The notes beneath the pieces were generated by a model. The model did no database searches, was not told the DNA's origin, and saw only the letters and a list, made by a program, of their open reading frames with translations. The position numbers were made by a program, and so were the translations under genes. DNA of 64,000 bases from Meiothermus sp. (GTDB lineage: Bacteria; Deinococcota; Deinococci; Deinococcales; Thermaceae): positions 1,032,041 through 1,096,040 of the forward strand of contig NZ_BPIK01000001.1 in assembly GCF_026004075.1 (NCBI RefSeq), written 5' to 3'. This document shows, one piece after another, positions 47,540 through 56,925 of the stretch (position 1 is its first letter; each line of letters opens with the position of its first letter).

Positions 47540-48563
47540 TAATGCCTGCGGCCAGCCCGTTGGCCAGCCGGGCGCGGTAAGCGCTGGTGCCAAGTTTTTT
47601 ACCCTCGACTGGATGATTAACAAAGCCAATCTCGACCAGAACGGCCGGAATACGGGCATTGCGAATCACGTAGAAGGGGGCAGTCTGAACCCCGCGGCTT
47701 ACCGCGCCGGTTTCGCGCACCATTGCCCGCAGGGTTTTGAGGGCCAGTTGCTCGGAAAACTTGAGGTTGGCCTGGGCCAGCAGGTCGCTCATGAGCCGCT
47801 GGGCTACGCCGCGGGCTTCCTGGGTCAGACGCTGCCCAAGGGCGCCCCCACCGTTTTCCAGGATGGCCTTAGACAAAAGCCGCTGATCGATGGCCTCACC
47901 GAAGTAGTACACCTCAATACCCTGGGCGGCCCGCTCGGCGGCGTTGGCGTGAATAGAGACAAACAGGGTGCGCTTACTGTTGGCCATGGCGGCACGAAGC
48001 CCCAGGTCGGTGGCTTTACTGACCGAGAGGTGGGAGTTGTCGGCTCGGGTAAGAACTACCTGGACACCCCGGGCCTCGAGCAGCCGCTTTGTGCGCAGGG
48101 CCACGTCGAGCGCTACGGCTGCTTCCTGTACGAAGCCTATGGCGCCGGGGTCTATGCCCCCGTGACCGGGATCGAGCACCACCACCGGCGCGGGTGCTTT
48201 GGCACGGGGTCGGGTGCGGGCGGCAGTGCTGCTGCGCACCTCGAGCACCAGACGACGGGGATTGGAAAGCTCGAGGGTGCGGTAGCTTGTACCTGTCTTG
48301 AGGGTCACGACATAGGTCGAGCCCCCCGGACTGGGGGCAGCCCGGTAGCCCGCCACCTGTGGGGTGTTGAGCAGGGTACGCAGGCTGCGAGGTGGGGTGC
48401 CCTGGAAGCGAATGGAAACTTCGTTACCCTGACGAACTAGACCAAACTTTGCTCCACTGGGCAGGCTGAATACCAAACGGGTAAGACCATTTTCTGTGCC
48501 GACTGAAGGCTGAGCAAAGCCCAGCGCCGACAGACATACAATCACCGCAAAAATACACCGCAT
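47505..48563 (-). CDS. N-acetylmuramoyl-L-alanine amidase (Amidase_3)
   Basis: 352 residues. Signal peptide MRCIFAVIVCLSALGFAQ; an AMIN-like beta domain (about 25-135, VSIRFQGTPPRSLRTLLNTP, TYVVTLKTGTSYRTLELSNPRRLVLEV) then the Amidase_3 catalytic domain: VVVLDPGHGGIDPGAIG (zinc His), QEAAVALDVALRTKRLLEA (zinc Glu), FVSIHANAAERAAQGIEVYYF (zinc His) and PAVLVEIGFVNHPVEGKKL (catalytic Glu). Cuts the bond between MurNAc and L-Ala in septal peptidoglycan, like AmiC. It is convergent with the unknown gene downstream of znuA. Confidence 0.93.
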   Translation of the reverse strand: MRCIFAVIVCLSALGFAQPSVGTENGLTRLVFSLPSGAKFGLVRQGNEVSIRFQGTPPRSLRTLLNTPQVAGYRAAPSPGGSTYVVTLKTGTSYRTLELSNPRRLVLEVRSSTAARTRPRAKAPAPVVVLDPGHGGIDPGAIGFVQEAAVALDVALRTKRLLEARGVQVVLTRADNSHLSVSKATDLGLRAAMANSKRTLFVSIHANAAERAAQGIEVYYFGEAIDQRLLSKAILENGGGALGQRLTQEARGVAQRLMSDLLAQANLKFSEQLALKTLRAMVRETGAVSRGVQTAPFYVIRNARIPAVLVEIGFVNHPVEGKKLGTSAYRARLANGLAAGIITFLNSGNVQR

Positions 48564-48699
48564 CTATCGGGATTGTAGCGCTCTGGCATGAGTTTTGATA
48601 GCCCTGGACTGCTTTACGTAGAGAAATATTTTGCCCTTGATGAGATTGTCACTAAACGCCCAGGCGGATAAGCCGGATATTGTAATGGGAGGTGCGCAT

Positions 48700-49161
48700 A
48701 TGCAAATAGACCACAAAAGCGTTGTGAAACTGGTGTATGAGCTGTGGGTGGAAGGGCACAAACTCGAGGGCACCGACGGTCACCCCAAAACTGTGTTGAT
48801 GGGCCATGCAACCGGGCTACCCCCTGGCCTCGAGGCCGCCCTGCTGGATAAAGAGCCCGGTCATTACCGGATAACGCTTCCGCCAGAACCACACAACCCA
48901 GCACTGCGGGTAGAGGTTTCGGCCAGCGAACTGCCCGAGCCACCTCGGCTGGGGGGCGGTTATAGCGGGGAGGGGCCGGAGGGCCAGCCCCTGCTATACC
49001 GCGTGGTGGCTATCGAGGGTGAGCGGGTCACCCTGGACGCCAACTCACCTCTGGCCGGTAAAGCCCTCGAGTATCGTTTGACTATCCTCAGCGTTCGACC
49101 CGCGGAGCCAGAAGAGCTCGAGCACGGCCACGTTCACGGTGAGGGAGGTGTGCAACACTAG
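48700..49161 (+). CDS. FKBP-type peptidyl-prolyl isomerase, SlyD-like
   Basis: 153 residues from ATG 48700, with GGGAGGT six bases before it; the frame extends 23 codons upstream without meaning. SlyD plan: KSVVKLVYELWVEGHKLEGTDG, the gap for the insert-in-flap domain (about 55-110, PPEPHNPALRVEVSASELPEPPRL), then VVAIEGERVTLDANSPLAGKALEYRLTILSVRPA, where DANSPLAGK is the SlyD signature. A short His-rich tail (HGHVHGEGGVQH) may bind Ni or Zn, as the tail of E. coli SlyD does. It acts as a folding helper and metal handler in the cytosol. Its last four bases overlap the end of the next, convergent gene. Confidence 0.82.
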   Translation: MQIDHKSVVKLVYELWVEGHKLEGTDGHPKTVLMGHATGLPPGLEAALLDKEPGHYRITLPPEPHNPALRVEVSASELPEPPRLGGGYSGEGPEGQPLLYRVVAIEGERVTLDANSPLAGKALEYRLTILSVRPAEPEELEHGHVHGEGGVQH

Positions 49162-50207
49162 GCCCCAGGCCACCTGCGCTCGATGTAGTCGAGCTTGCGC
49201 CCCCGCAACAGCCATGCGGCTACCAGGGTAGTGAGGGGAACGGCCAATACCAGGGCCAGTGAACCTACCAGCATGGTTACGATTTCGGCAGCAAAGGTTT
49301 CGTTGTTGAGCAGCAAAGCCAGCGGAACATCACTTTGGTTAATCAATAGCAGCAAAGGGAGCGCCCCTGCTGCATAGGCCAGAATAAGGGTATTGACCAG
49401 GCTGCCGATGTGGTCAAAGCCCACTGCCATGCCGCGGGTGTACAGCTCCCGTACGCTGTAGCGCGAGTTGACTTGAAGTAGGGCCTGCACGACTGCCGCC
49501 TGTGTAACGGTTACATCGTTGAGCGCACCCAGCGCTCCAACAACCACCCCAGCCAGGTAGAGCGAGACCAGATCCAGGTTGCCCCCGAGCTGAAATCGGG
49601 CTAAAAAAGCCTCTTCCGAGGTTAGGCCAGTAAATTGCATCCACTCGGTCAAAAGCGTCGAAAGCACCAGAGCTATTAGCGCAGCTATAGTGGTGCCAAT
49701 GAGGGCAGCGGAGGTTTTTCGGTTAATACCGTGAACAAAATATATTGAAAGCGCCAGGATACCAAAAGCCCCCACAAAGGTAACCAGCAGCGGATTGTTG
49801 CCCGCGGCAATTTGAGGCACCACCACGTAGGCCAAGACCCCCATACTGGCTGCCGTTCCCAACAAGCCCCGCAAGCCCTTGCCGCGCCCTAGCGCGATGG
49901 TCGCCAGGACAAAAAGCCCCAGTAAGGCCCACAGGTAATGCAGTCTGTAGGGTTCGGCAAGGTAGGTTTTCCCGTCAACCTCGTAGATTACTACCAACTG
50001 CCCGATGCGAAAATCTACTGTTTCTGTGGGCAGCTCAGCTTCTTTCATCTGATTTCCAACCCGTACGGTTGCGCGCTCTGGCCCTAATGAAAGGAGGCGA
50101 CCAACGGCATATCCGCCCACTGAGCTTGGGGGTACAGATTCTTGTCCGTCGGCGTTTTGTGCCCAAGCCAGACTTAAAGCAAACAGAAGAACGATAAACC
50201 AGCGCAT
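49158..50207 (-). CDS. YibE/F-like membrane protein
   Basis: 349 residues: signal peptide MRWFIVLLFALSLAWAQ, an N-terminal extracytoplasmic beta domain (about 25-88, VGRLLSLGPERATVRVGNQM...VDFRIGQLVVIYEVDG), then seven or eight membrane helices with the family motifs ALNDVTVTQAAVVQALLQ and TRGMAVGFDHIGSLVNTLILAYAAGALPLLLL. The family is widespread in firmicutes and Thermus relatives; its function is not established. Convergent with the SlyD-like gene, overlapping four bases. Confidence 0.87.
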   Translation of the reverse strand: MRWFIVLLFALSLAWAQNADGQESVPPSSVGGYAVGRLLSLGPERATVRVGNQMKEAELPTETVDFRIGQLVVIYEVDGKTYLAEPYRLHYLWALLGLFVLATIALGRGKGLRGLLGTAASMGVLAYVVVPQIAAGNNPLLVTFVGAFGILALSIYFVHGINRKTSAALIGTTIAALIALVLSTLLTEWMQFTGLTSEEAFLARFQLGGNLDLVSLYLAGVVVGALGALNDVTVTQAAVVQALLQVNSRYSVRELYTRGMAVGFDHIGSLVNTLILAYAAGALPLLLLINQSDVPLALLLNNETFAAEIVTMLVGSLALVLAVPLTTLVAAWLLRGRKLDYIERRWPGA

Positions 50208-50305
50208 GGCTCTAATCTAATTGGGCTTTTGATGAGAGATGCATGGGCAATATTTGAAATTTCGTAGTAAACTACATTTGCTCCAAAAGCGAAACGGGAG
50301 GCTTT

Positions 50306-50863
50306 ATGAATACCACGCCGTCCATTACCGACACCCTGATGAATATGGTCAACCAGAGTATCCAGGTGCTCAGTAAACCCAGTGTGGCGACCTTTGAGCA
50401 ATTTGAGAATAAAGGCACCCTCCGTGAAGCCGTTATCTACGTTCTGGTTGCCTCCATCATCACCGGCTTGCTTAGCCTGGGCAGTGGTTTGGGCGGATTT
50501 TTGAACGGTATTATCGGCACGATTATCGGGTTCTTGGTTTTTACTTACTTGGTGCACTACGTAGGGAAGTCGCAGGGGGGAACGGGATCGCTGGACAATG
50601 TGGCTTATACCTTTGCCTTATTTTGGGCCCCCATTAACGTGCTGGTTGCGGTAGTGAGCCTGATTCTGATTATCACGCTGATCGGTATTTTCCTAATTCC
50701 TCTGCTGGTTATTGTCGCATTGTTTATAAATGTTTACTTTGCTTATCTGGCGGTTCAGTCGAGCATGAACCTGCGCGAAAGCAGCAAAATCTGGATTACT
50801 CTAGGGGTGGCTTTTGTGGGAACTCTGGTTGCGAGTATGGTGATTGCTGCAATATTGTCCTGA
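50306..50863 (+). CDS. Yip1-like membrane protein
   Basis: 185 residues with five membrane helices and the Yip1 look: LREAVIYVLVASIITGLLSL, LNGIIGTIIGFLVFTYLVHYVGKSQGG, LDNVAYTFALFWAPINVLVAVVSLILIITLIGIFLIPLLVIVALFINVYFAYLAVQSSMNLRESSKI and a final helix. GGGAGGC precedes the ATG at 50306. The role of bacterial Yip1 proteins is not known. It is the last gene before the CRISPR array. Confidence 0.8.
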   Translation: MNTTPSITDTLMNMVNQSIQVLSKPSVATFEQFENKGTLREAVIYVLVASIITGLLSLGSGLGGFLNGIIGTIIGFLVFTYLVHYVGKSQGGTGSLDNVAYTFALFWAPINVLVAVVSLILIITLIGIFLIPLLVIVALFINVYFAYLAVQSSMNLRESSKIWITLGVAFVGTLVASMVIAAILS

Positions 50864-50994
50864 ACACTGAATCACGCTTTACAAGGCACGACAAGATAAG
50901 CCCGACTGTAGCCGGATAGGACTTTTTTCCCTACCCAAAGGCATTCGTTGTTGATACAAATATAGCAACCCACTTAGGTGGGCATCCCCAAAGG

Positions 50995-51027
50995 CGCTTG
51001 TGGGTTCCCCTCCCTAACCCACAAGCG
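50995..51027 (-). terminator. hairpin at the leader-distal end of the CRISPR array
   Basis: CGCTTGTGGGTT (50995-51006), nine-base loop, AACCCACAAGCG (51016-51027): a perfect 12-bp stem seven bases outside the last repeat. On the minus strand it is followed by CCTTTGG, so it could end the pre-crRNA; it could also serve the Yip1-like gene. A small CCCAC/GTGGG hairpin is just to the left. Bases 50864-50994 show no gene. Confidence 0.55.
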
Positions 51028-51034
51028 TTGTTTG

Positions 51035-54000
51035 TTTTCAATCCTCACTCGAGCTTTCGCCCGAGTGCAACGTTGCGGCGCTCGCGTACCTGTTCGTCCC
51101 CGCTTGTTTCAATCCTCACTCGAGCTTTCGCCCGAGTGCAACGGCGCGCGCAAAGCGCGTTGACATTGGCGACCTGTTTCAATCCTCACTCGAGCTTTCG
51201 CCCGAGTGCAACCCCCCCTGAGTTACGGCAGGGGGGTGTGTGGTGTTTCAATCCTCACTCGAGCTTTCGCCCGAGTGCAACGCTGAGGGTTGTCACAGCA
51301 ACCGTGGAAGTGACGTTTCAATCCTCACTCGAGCTTTCGCCCGAGTGCAACCAACCAGAGCCGCGTCTGGCGCTGCACTGAGTGCGGTGTTTCAATCCTC
51401 ACTCGAGCTTTCGCCCGAGTGCAACCAACCAGAGCCGCGTCTGGCGCTGCACTGAGTGCGGTGTTTCAATCCTCACTCGAGCTTTCGCCCGAGTGCAACC
51501 GGATCGTGCTGCGCCAGGCCATGTTCGCGGCCCAGGTTTCAATCCTCACTCGAGCTTTCGCCCGAGTGCAACTTCATGTCGTGGATGTAGTTGTACAGCA
51601 TTTCTGTACCGTTTCAATCCTCACTCGAGCTTTCGCCCGAGTGCAACAACCACGCCTTGGTAGCCTGCTGCTACCAGGGCGGCCACGGTTTCAATCCTCA
51701 CTCGAGCTTTCGCCCGAGTGCAACGGGTCAAAATGATTTCGTTGCCGAAGGAGACTCCGGTTTCAATCCTCACTCGAGCTTTCGCCCGAGTGCAACCGGG
51801 CAACACCACCTACCTGCCTGCTCTCGATTTTGTTTCAATCCTCACTCGAGCTTTCGCCCGAGTGCAACGAAGTGCCGAAGAAACCTGAGGTCGCCACCAA
51901 ACAGGTTTCAATCCTCACTCGAGCTTTCGCCCGAGTGCAACCACCTCTCTAGGTTTTTTTGTTTTGACTTTAGAGTTTCAATCCTCACTCGAGCTTTCGC
52001 CCGAGTGCAACATTCTGCTCCCATACCACGCCGCTGGGTGGCCGCGTTTCAATCCTCACTCGAGCTTTCGCCCGAGTGCAACACGTAGCAGCGCAGCCCG
52101 TGCCATGCGCCGATCGTTTCAATCCTCACTCGAGCTTTCGCCCGAGTGCAACCTCTGCACCTGCCCTGGCCTGGTCTGGCTCCTAGTTGTTTCAATCCTC
52201 ACTCGAGCTTTCGCCCGAGTGCAACCGCTCAAGCTGCAACGTCTCCTGCAATCAGCCAACGTTTCAATCCTCACTCGAGCTTTCGCCCGAGTGCAACTGC
52301 GAATCCATCGGTTTGCGGAATCCACTTAGGTTTCAATCCTCACTCGAGCTTTCGCCCGAGTGCAACTGCTGGCTTCTGGCGATGTCGCAGCCATTGAGTT
52401 TCAATCCTCACTCGAGCTTTCGCCCGAGTGCAACGCGATTTGCTCAAGCACGATGTCTCGTCGGCAAATGTTTCAATCCTCACTCGAGCTTTCGCCCGAG
52501 TGCAACTATCGGGCCCTGGCCCTGGCCCTGCACGCGGGCAGCGTTTCAATCCTCACTCGAGCTTTCGCCCGAGTGCAACGGGATATGGGGGTGAGGCATT
52601 ACGGGTACTCCCGTTTCAATCCTCACTCGAGCTTTCGCCCGAGTGCAACCCGCGGGTCTTTAAAATCCGTTCGGCGCGGTATCCCCGTTTCAATCCTCAC
52701 TCGAGCTTTCGCCCGAGTGCAACCTTCTGTATGCGGTGGTGGCCCGTCTACCGAGCATAGTTTCAATCCTCACTCGAGCTTTCGCCCGAGTGCAACGCTG
52801 CACGCTGGTGCGATCGTTGAGCGTGCTAACGTTTCAATCCTCACTCGAGCTTTCGCCCGAGTGCAACCGTCTCCTTGCACGGCGAGGCTATGAGCACGCT
52901 TGCCGTTTCAATCCTCACTCGAGCTTTCGCCCGAGTGCAACGCGCTGGGTGCCATGCTCAGAGTCGATGAGGGGGCGTTTCAATCCTCACTCGAGCTTTC
53001 GCCCGAGTGCAACCCTATGCCGGTGGCCGTGTGGATGCCACCGCCGCTGGCGTTTCAATCCTCACTCGAGCTTTCGCCCGAGTGCAACCGACTGCCTGGC
53101 CCAGCGCCAGTGCCTTGCCCGGGTTTCAATCCTCACTCGAGCTTTCGCCCGAGTGCAACGTGGTCTGTAGTTTGTCGGCCCCCCCGACCAGCGTTTCAAT
53201 CCTCACTCGAGCTTTCGCCCGAGTGCAACCGGGTAGCGCTGTTCACCCTCGTAGGGCGCTCAGGTTTCAATCCTCACTCGAGCTTTCGCCCGAGTGCAAC
53301 CGCCCTGGCTGCAGGGCCGCGTGGCCGTGCCGTATGGTTTCAATCCTCACTCGAGCTTTCGCCCGAGTGCAACCTTGGCGGGTGACGCTTGGGTTGGGGG
53401 TCCTGGTTTCAATCCTCACTCGAGCTTTCGCCCGAGTGCAACGACATGGCCGTCGGAGTCGCAAACGGCCTCGGCGTGTTTCAATCCTCACTCGAGCTTT
53501 CGCCCGAGTGCAACGCAGCGGCCAAGCTGCAAGTCCGTTTTGGCTTGGCGTTTCAATCCTCACTCGAGCTTTCGCCCGAGTGCAACGGCCATATTTGACG
53601 CCAGGCTGCCGCCCGGCCGCCAGTTTCAATCCTCACTCGAGCTTTCGCCCGAGTGCAACGCGCCAGGGCATCGTGCGGCTAGATTTCAAAGCGGTTTCAA
53701 TCCTCACTCGAGCTTTCGCCCGAGTGCAACAACTGCGTCTGAAGCCACTACAGGCTCCCGATGCTGTTTCAATCCTCACTCGAGCTTTCGCCCGAGTGCA
53801 ACCGTACCCGCTCGGGGCCGCGCCGCAAGTGAGCGTTTCAATCCTCACTCGAGCTTTCGCCCGAGTGCAACATCGCCTACGTGCGCCGTGTTGCTCAGCC
53901 TATGTGGTTTCAATCCTCACTCGAGCTTTCGCCCGAGTGCAACGTGCCGCTAGCTGCCCTGAGCCATGGCTAATGGGTTTCAATCCTCACTCGAGCTTTC

Positions 54001-55401
54001 GCCCGAGTGCAACGCCAACTGCCGCCCCAGCAGCCGGTTTTGCCCGGTCGTTTCAATCCTCACTCGAGCTTTCGCCCGAGTGCAACAGCGACGCCGCGCA
54101 CGCCCTGCTAACCAGGGCGGGTTTCAATCCTCACTCGAGCTTTCGCCCGAGTGCAACAGCCCGCGTGAGCGCCAGCTAGCCCGCCCGCAATGGTTTCAAT
54201 CCTCACTCGAGCTTTCGCCCGAGTGCAACGGCGAGCTACGTGGCGCTCGGGCTCATGGCCCTGTTTCAATCCTCACTCGAGCTTTCGCCCGAGTGCAACA
54301 GGCGGGGGCTCGTTTCGCTCTGCGCGTTGCCGTTTCAATCCTCACTCGAGCTTTCGCCCGAGTGCAACCCCGCATGCGCGGGTTCTGCGGGTTTCTCAGC
54401 CATGTTTCAATCCTCACTCGAGCTTTCGCCCGAGTGCAACCCGGTCGGTGCCGATGGTATCGCCTGCACCTGAGGTTTCAATCCTCACTCGAGCTTTCGC
54501 CCGAGTGCAACGCTCGGGTCTTCCGCCTGGCTCGCACATACGTTTCAATCCTCACTCGAGCTTTCGCCCGAGTGCAACGCACGCGCAAGCACGTTGCCTA
54601 ATGGATAAAAGTTTCAATCCTCACTCGAGCTTTCGCCCGAGTGCAACCCTTGGCGCCATGGCGCCGTTCAGGCCGTGTTCGTTTCAATCCTCACTCGAGC
54701 TTTCGCCCGAGTGCAACCGGCCGAAAAGCTGTGCCGCGGTATTGGCCGTTTCAATCCTCACTCGAGCTTTCGCCCGAGTGCAACGGCTGGGTTCCATCGC
54801 GTCAGGCCATTGCTTGTTTCAATCCTCACTCGAGCTTTCGCCCGAGTGCAACCCGTGGTTGTGAGCCCGTACCGTGGCATCTGTTTCAATCCTCACTCGA
54901 GCTTTCGCCCGAGTGCAACCCGCCAGAACACGATGCTGTCACTGTCTGCCTGGCGGGTTTCAATCCTCACTCGAGCTTTCGCCCGAGTGCAACGCTTCCA
55001 GGCCAGCCTCTGCCGAGCGTGCGCAGTTTCAATCCTCACTCGAGCTTTCGCCCGAGTGCAACCCGCCGACGTGCTGCAGATCCCAGCCGGTTTCAATCCT
55101 CACTCGAGCTTTCGCCCGAGTGCAACTCAGCTGGTGCCCCATGCTGGAACCGGAGGAGTTTCAATCCTCACTCGAGCTTTCGCCCGAGTGCAACCGTCGC
55201 ACGGACGGTGAGCGCCTGCCTGCTGGGTTTCAATCCTCACTCGAGCTTTCGCCCGAGTGCAACGATGCGGTGGCGTAGACGTTGCGCATACGCTGGTTTC
55301 AATCCTCACTCGAGCTTTCGCCCGAGTGCAACCGAGCGGGGCGCAGATGCTTGGGCCAGTAGAGGTTTCAATCCTCACTCGAGCTTTCGCCCGAGTGCAA
55401 C
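51035..55401 (-). CRISPR. CRISPR array, 62 repeats and 61 spacers
   Basis: A 37-bp repeat written on the plus strand begins GTTTCAATCC and ends CCGAGTGCAAC; its middle CACTCGAG/CCCGAGTG arms make a hairpin with loop CTTTCG. Hand count: 62 repeats, spacers 27-40 bases (mostly 32-36). All repeats appear identical except the one at 51035, whose first base is T instead of G. On the minus strand the repeat ends ATTGAAAC, the standard 8-base crRNA tag of type III and I-A/B systems, so transcription runs right to left, away from the cas genes. The oldest end is at 51035. The spacers at 51352-51388 and 51426-51462 are identical. Frames seen across the array are artefacts of the period. Confidence 0.99.
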
Positions 55402-55603
55402 GGCCTCATTCTAGCGTGCGTACTGGACGGGGTTCAATAGGCCGTTTGCGCGAACCCCCCAAAAAAGGGTTCCGACGCTGGGTGGGGGAAGGTGGAGGGA
55501 AAGCGGGTTTTCAATGTCCCCTAGCCGATTTCTCGGCTTGCGCGAACCCCCCTGGGTTTTGGCACTTGCTTGGGGTTCGCGCAAAGCAAGTGCCAGGGTG
55601 GGG
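55402..55603 (-). promoter_or_regulatory. CRISPR leader
   Basis: The region between cas2 and the first repeat. It contains three copies of GGGGTTCGCGCAA (inverted on plus at 55446-55460 and 55538-55552, direct at 55572-55584). An 11-bp hairpin GGCACTTGCTT/AAGCAAGTGCC (55561-55594) has the third copy in its loop. Next to it is a short GCCGA-TTTC-TCGGC hairpin. Such elements could guide integration of new spacers or end the cas transcript. Confidence 0.7.
55408..55437 (-). promoter_or_regulatory. promoter of the CRISPR array
   Basis: On the minus strand TTGAAC (55437-55432), 18 bases, TAGAAT (55413-55408). The expected start is about 55401, exactly at the first repeat. Confidence 0.7.
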
Positions 55604-55903
55604 CTAGATTACCAGTGGATCGTCGAAGTCGGTATACCTGTCCTGGCCGTGCACCCGCAGACATTTGTCGCGGCCACCGGGGAGGGTGTAGATGCGCAGG
55701 CTGTCTTTGTCGGGGTCAATCACCTTTAGCAGCCTGGCTTCCATGTCCTCGAGCTGGGCCCGCGAGACGCGGCACTCGAAGACCGACATCTGCACCCGCT
55801 GACCGAAGTTTTTGCAGATCTTGGCGACACGGGCCAGGCGTGCCTGGCCGTCTGCGGAGGTTACGTTTACGTCGTAGGTCACCAGAATATCCAGCCGTTC
55901 CAT
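55604..55903 (-). CDS. cas2: CRISPR-associated endoribonuclease/integration protein Cas2
   Basis: 99 residues from ATG 55903: MERLDILVTYDVNVTSADGQARLARVAKICKNFGQRVQMSVFECRVSRAQLEDMEARLLKVIDPDKDSLRIYTLPG. The first beta strand with D11 (VTYDV) and the QxSVFEC strand are diagnostic of Cas2; the long I-C-like form ends in RVHGQDRYTDFDDPLVI. The dimer joins two Cas1 dimers to insert new spacers. It starts two bases after the cas1 stop. Confidence 0.97.
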   Translation of the reverse strand: MERLDILVTYDVNVTSADGQARLARVAKICKNFGQRVQMSVFECRVSRAQLEDMEARLLKVIDPDKDSLRIYTLPGGRDKCLRVHGQDRYTDFDDPLVI

Positions 55904-55905
55904 GC

Positions 55906-56925
55906 CTATCGCCCCACAAAAGGTAGGTACTGCGGAAGGTCGCCCCGCAAATAGCGGGCCAGCAGGCGGGCCTGAATATGTGGTAGCAGCCCCACCGGAA
56001 CAGGTTCTTTGAACAGGGGGTGCTGCACGGTTTCCAGGCGGCGTGTCTGGAAGGCTACAATTACCACTTTTCGGCCTTCCTCGTTCAGCAAAACAGCCCC
56101 ACCGGGGCGTGTCTCGAAGTGCTCGAGGGTCAGTTGCTTGCGGTTCAGGAGCGATAGGGTCAGCCGATCGGCCCACCAGGCCCGGAACTCTTCCATCAGG
56201 TCGAGTGCGAGCGCGTGGCGTCCGGGGCGCAGGGCGTGCAAGAAGCCGGCCTGGGGGTCGAGCCCCACCCCCTCGAGCGCCGCGGTGCACTGGGTGGTGA
56301 GCAGGGCATATACGAAGCTGAGCAGGGCGTTCACCGGGTCGCGCGGGGGTCGTTTGTTGCGGCCATCGAAGCGGAACTCGCCCGAGAGCAAAAGGTCGCC
56401 AAAGGCCGCAAAGTAGGCGCTGGCCGCGTTGCCCTCGAGGCCCCGTACTTCGTCCAACGAGCGGGCCTGCGGAAGCTGGCGCAGCGCGGCTTCGTGCTCG
56501 TAGAGGGCCAGAGCCAGGGCCTCGGTTTCGCCGCGCTCCCGCACCGCCCGTTGCAGCACCAGGCGGGCGTTTTTGAGTTTGCCCTCTACAAAGCGCTGGG
56601 CCAGGTAAAGGCTGCTCGAGGGGTTGTCCAGCGCGCGGTACTGGGCCTGCCGCAGCAGCACATTGCCCGCAACCGGGCCCGCAAGCCGACCCTGGAAGCG
56701 GCCCGACTCGCTGAACCAGGCCACCTCGAGGCCGTCCTGGGCGCAGCGGTGCAGCAGGTAAGGCGAAACCAGCACGTTGCCAAACAGCGCCAGGCCCCCC
56801 AGGTGGTGCAGGGGTACGTTGCGCAGGGTTACGTCTTCGTGCTCGATGCGCAGGGTATCGCCCTCGAGGCGCAGATACACGCCCTGGGTTTGTATGTAAA
56901 GGGTGTTCAATACTTCGCTGTTCAT
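55906..56925 (-). CDS. cas1: CRISPR-associated integrase Cas1 (I-C type)
   Basis: 339 residues. N-terminal beta domain (LNTLYIQTQGVYLRLEGDTLRIEHEDVTLRNVPLHHLGGLALFGNVLVSPYLLHRCAQDGLEVAWFSESGRF), then the helical catalytic domain with E164 in RGLEGNAA, H230 in GLDPQAGFLHALRPGRH and D242 in ALALDLMEEFR, the three metal ligands. The opening MNSEVLNTLYIQTQGVYLRLEGD is typical of the cas1c group found in type I-C systems. The ATG overlaps the cas4 stop by four bases. Confidence 0.97.
   Translation of the reverse strand: MNSEVLNTLYIQTQGVYLRLEGDTLRIEHEDVTLRNVPLHHLGGLALFGNVLVSPYLLHRCAQDGLEVAWFSESGRFQGRLAGPVAGNVLLRQAQYRALDNPSSSLYLAQRFVEGKLKNARLVLQRAVRERGETEALALALYEHEAALRQLPQARSLDEVRGLEGNAASAYFAAFGDLLLSGEFRFDGRNKRPPRDPVNALLSFVYALLTTQCTAALEGVGLDPQAGFLHALRPGRHALALDLMEEFRAWWADRLTLSLLNRKQLTLEHFETRPGGAVLLNEEGRKVVIVAFQTRRLETVQHPLFKEPVPVGLLPHIQARLLARYLRGDLPQYLPFVGR

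Noticed and set aside
51072-55364. Self-targeting spacers against genes in this window
   Set aside because: I looked for spacer matches by eye and saw none; a real search over the genome was not possible.
55506-55525. A GTTTTCAATGTCC stretch in the leader that looks like the start of a CRISPR repeat
   Set aside because: Only about nine bases match and the spacing is wrong; chance or an old relic cannot be told apart.
50998-55607. Many open frames with repeating FNPHSSFRPSAT, SILTRAFARVQ or FQSSLELSPECN units
   Set aside because: These are translations of the CRISPR repeat in three frames, not a repeat protein.
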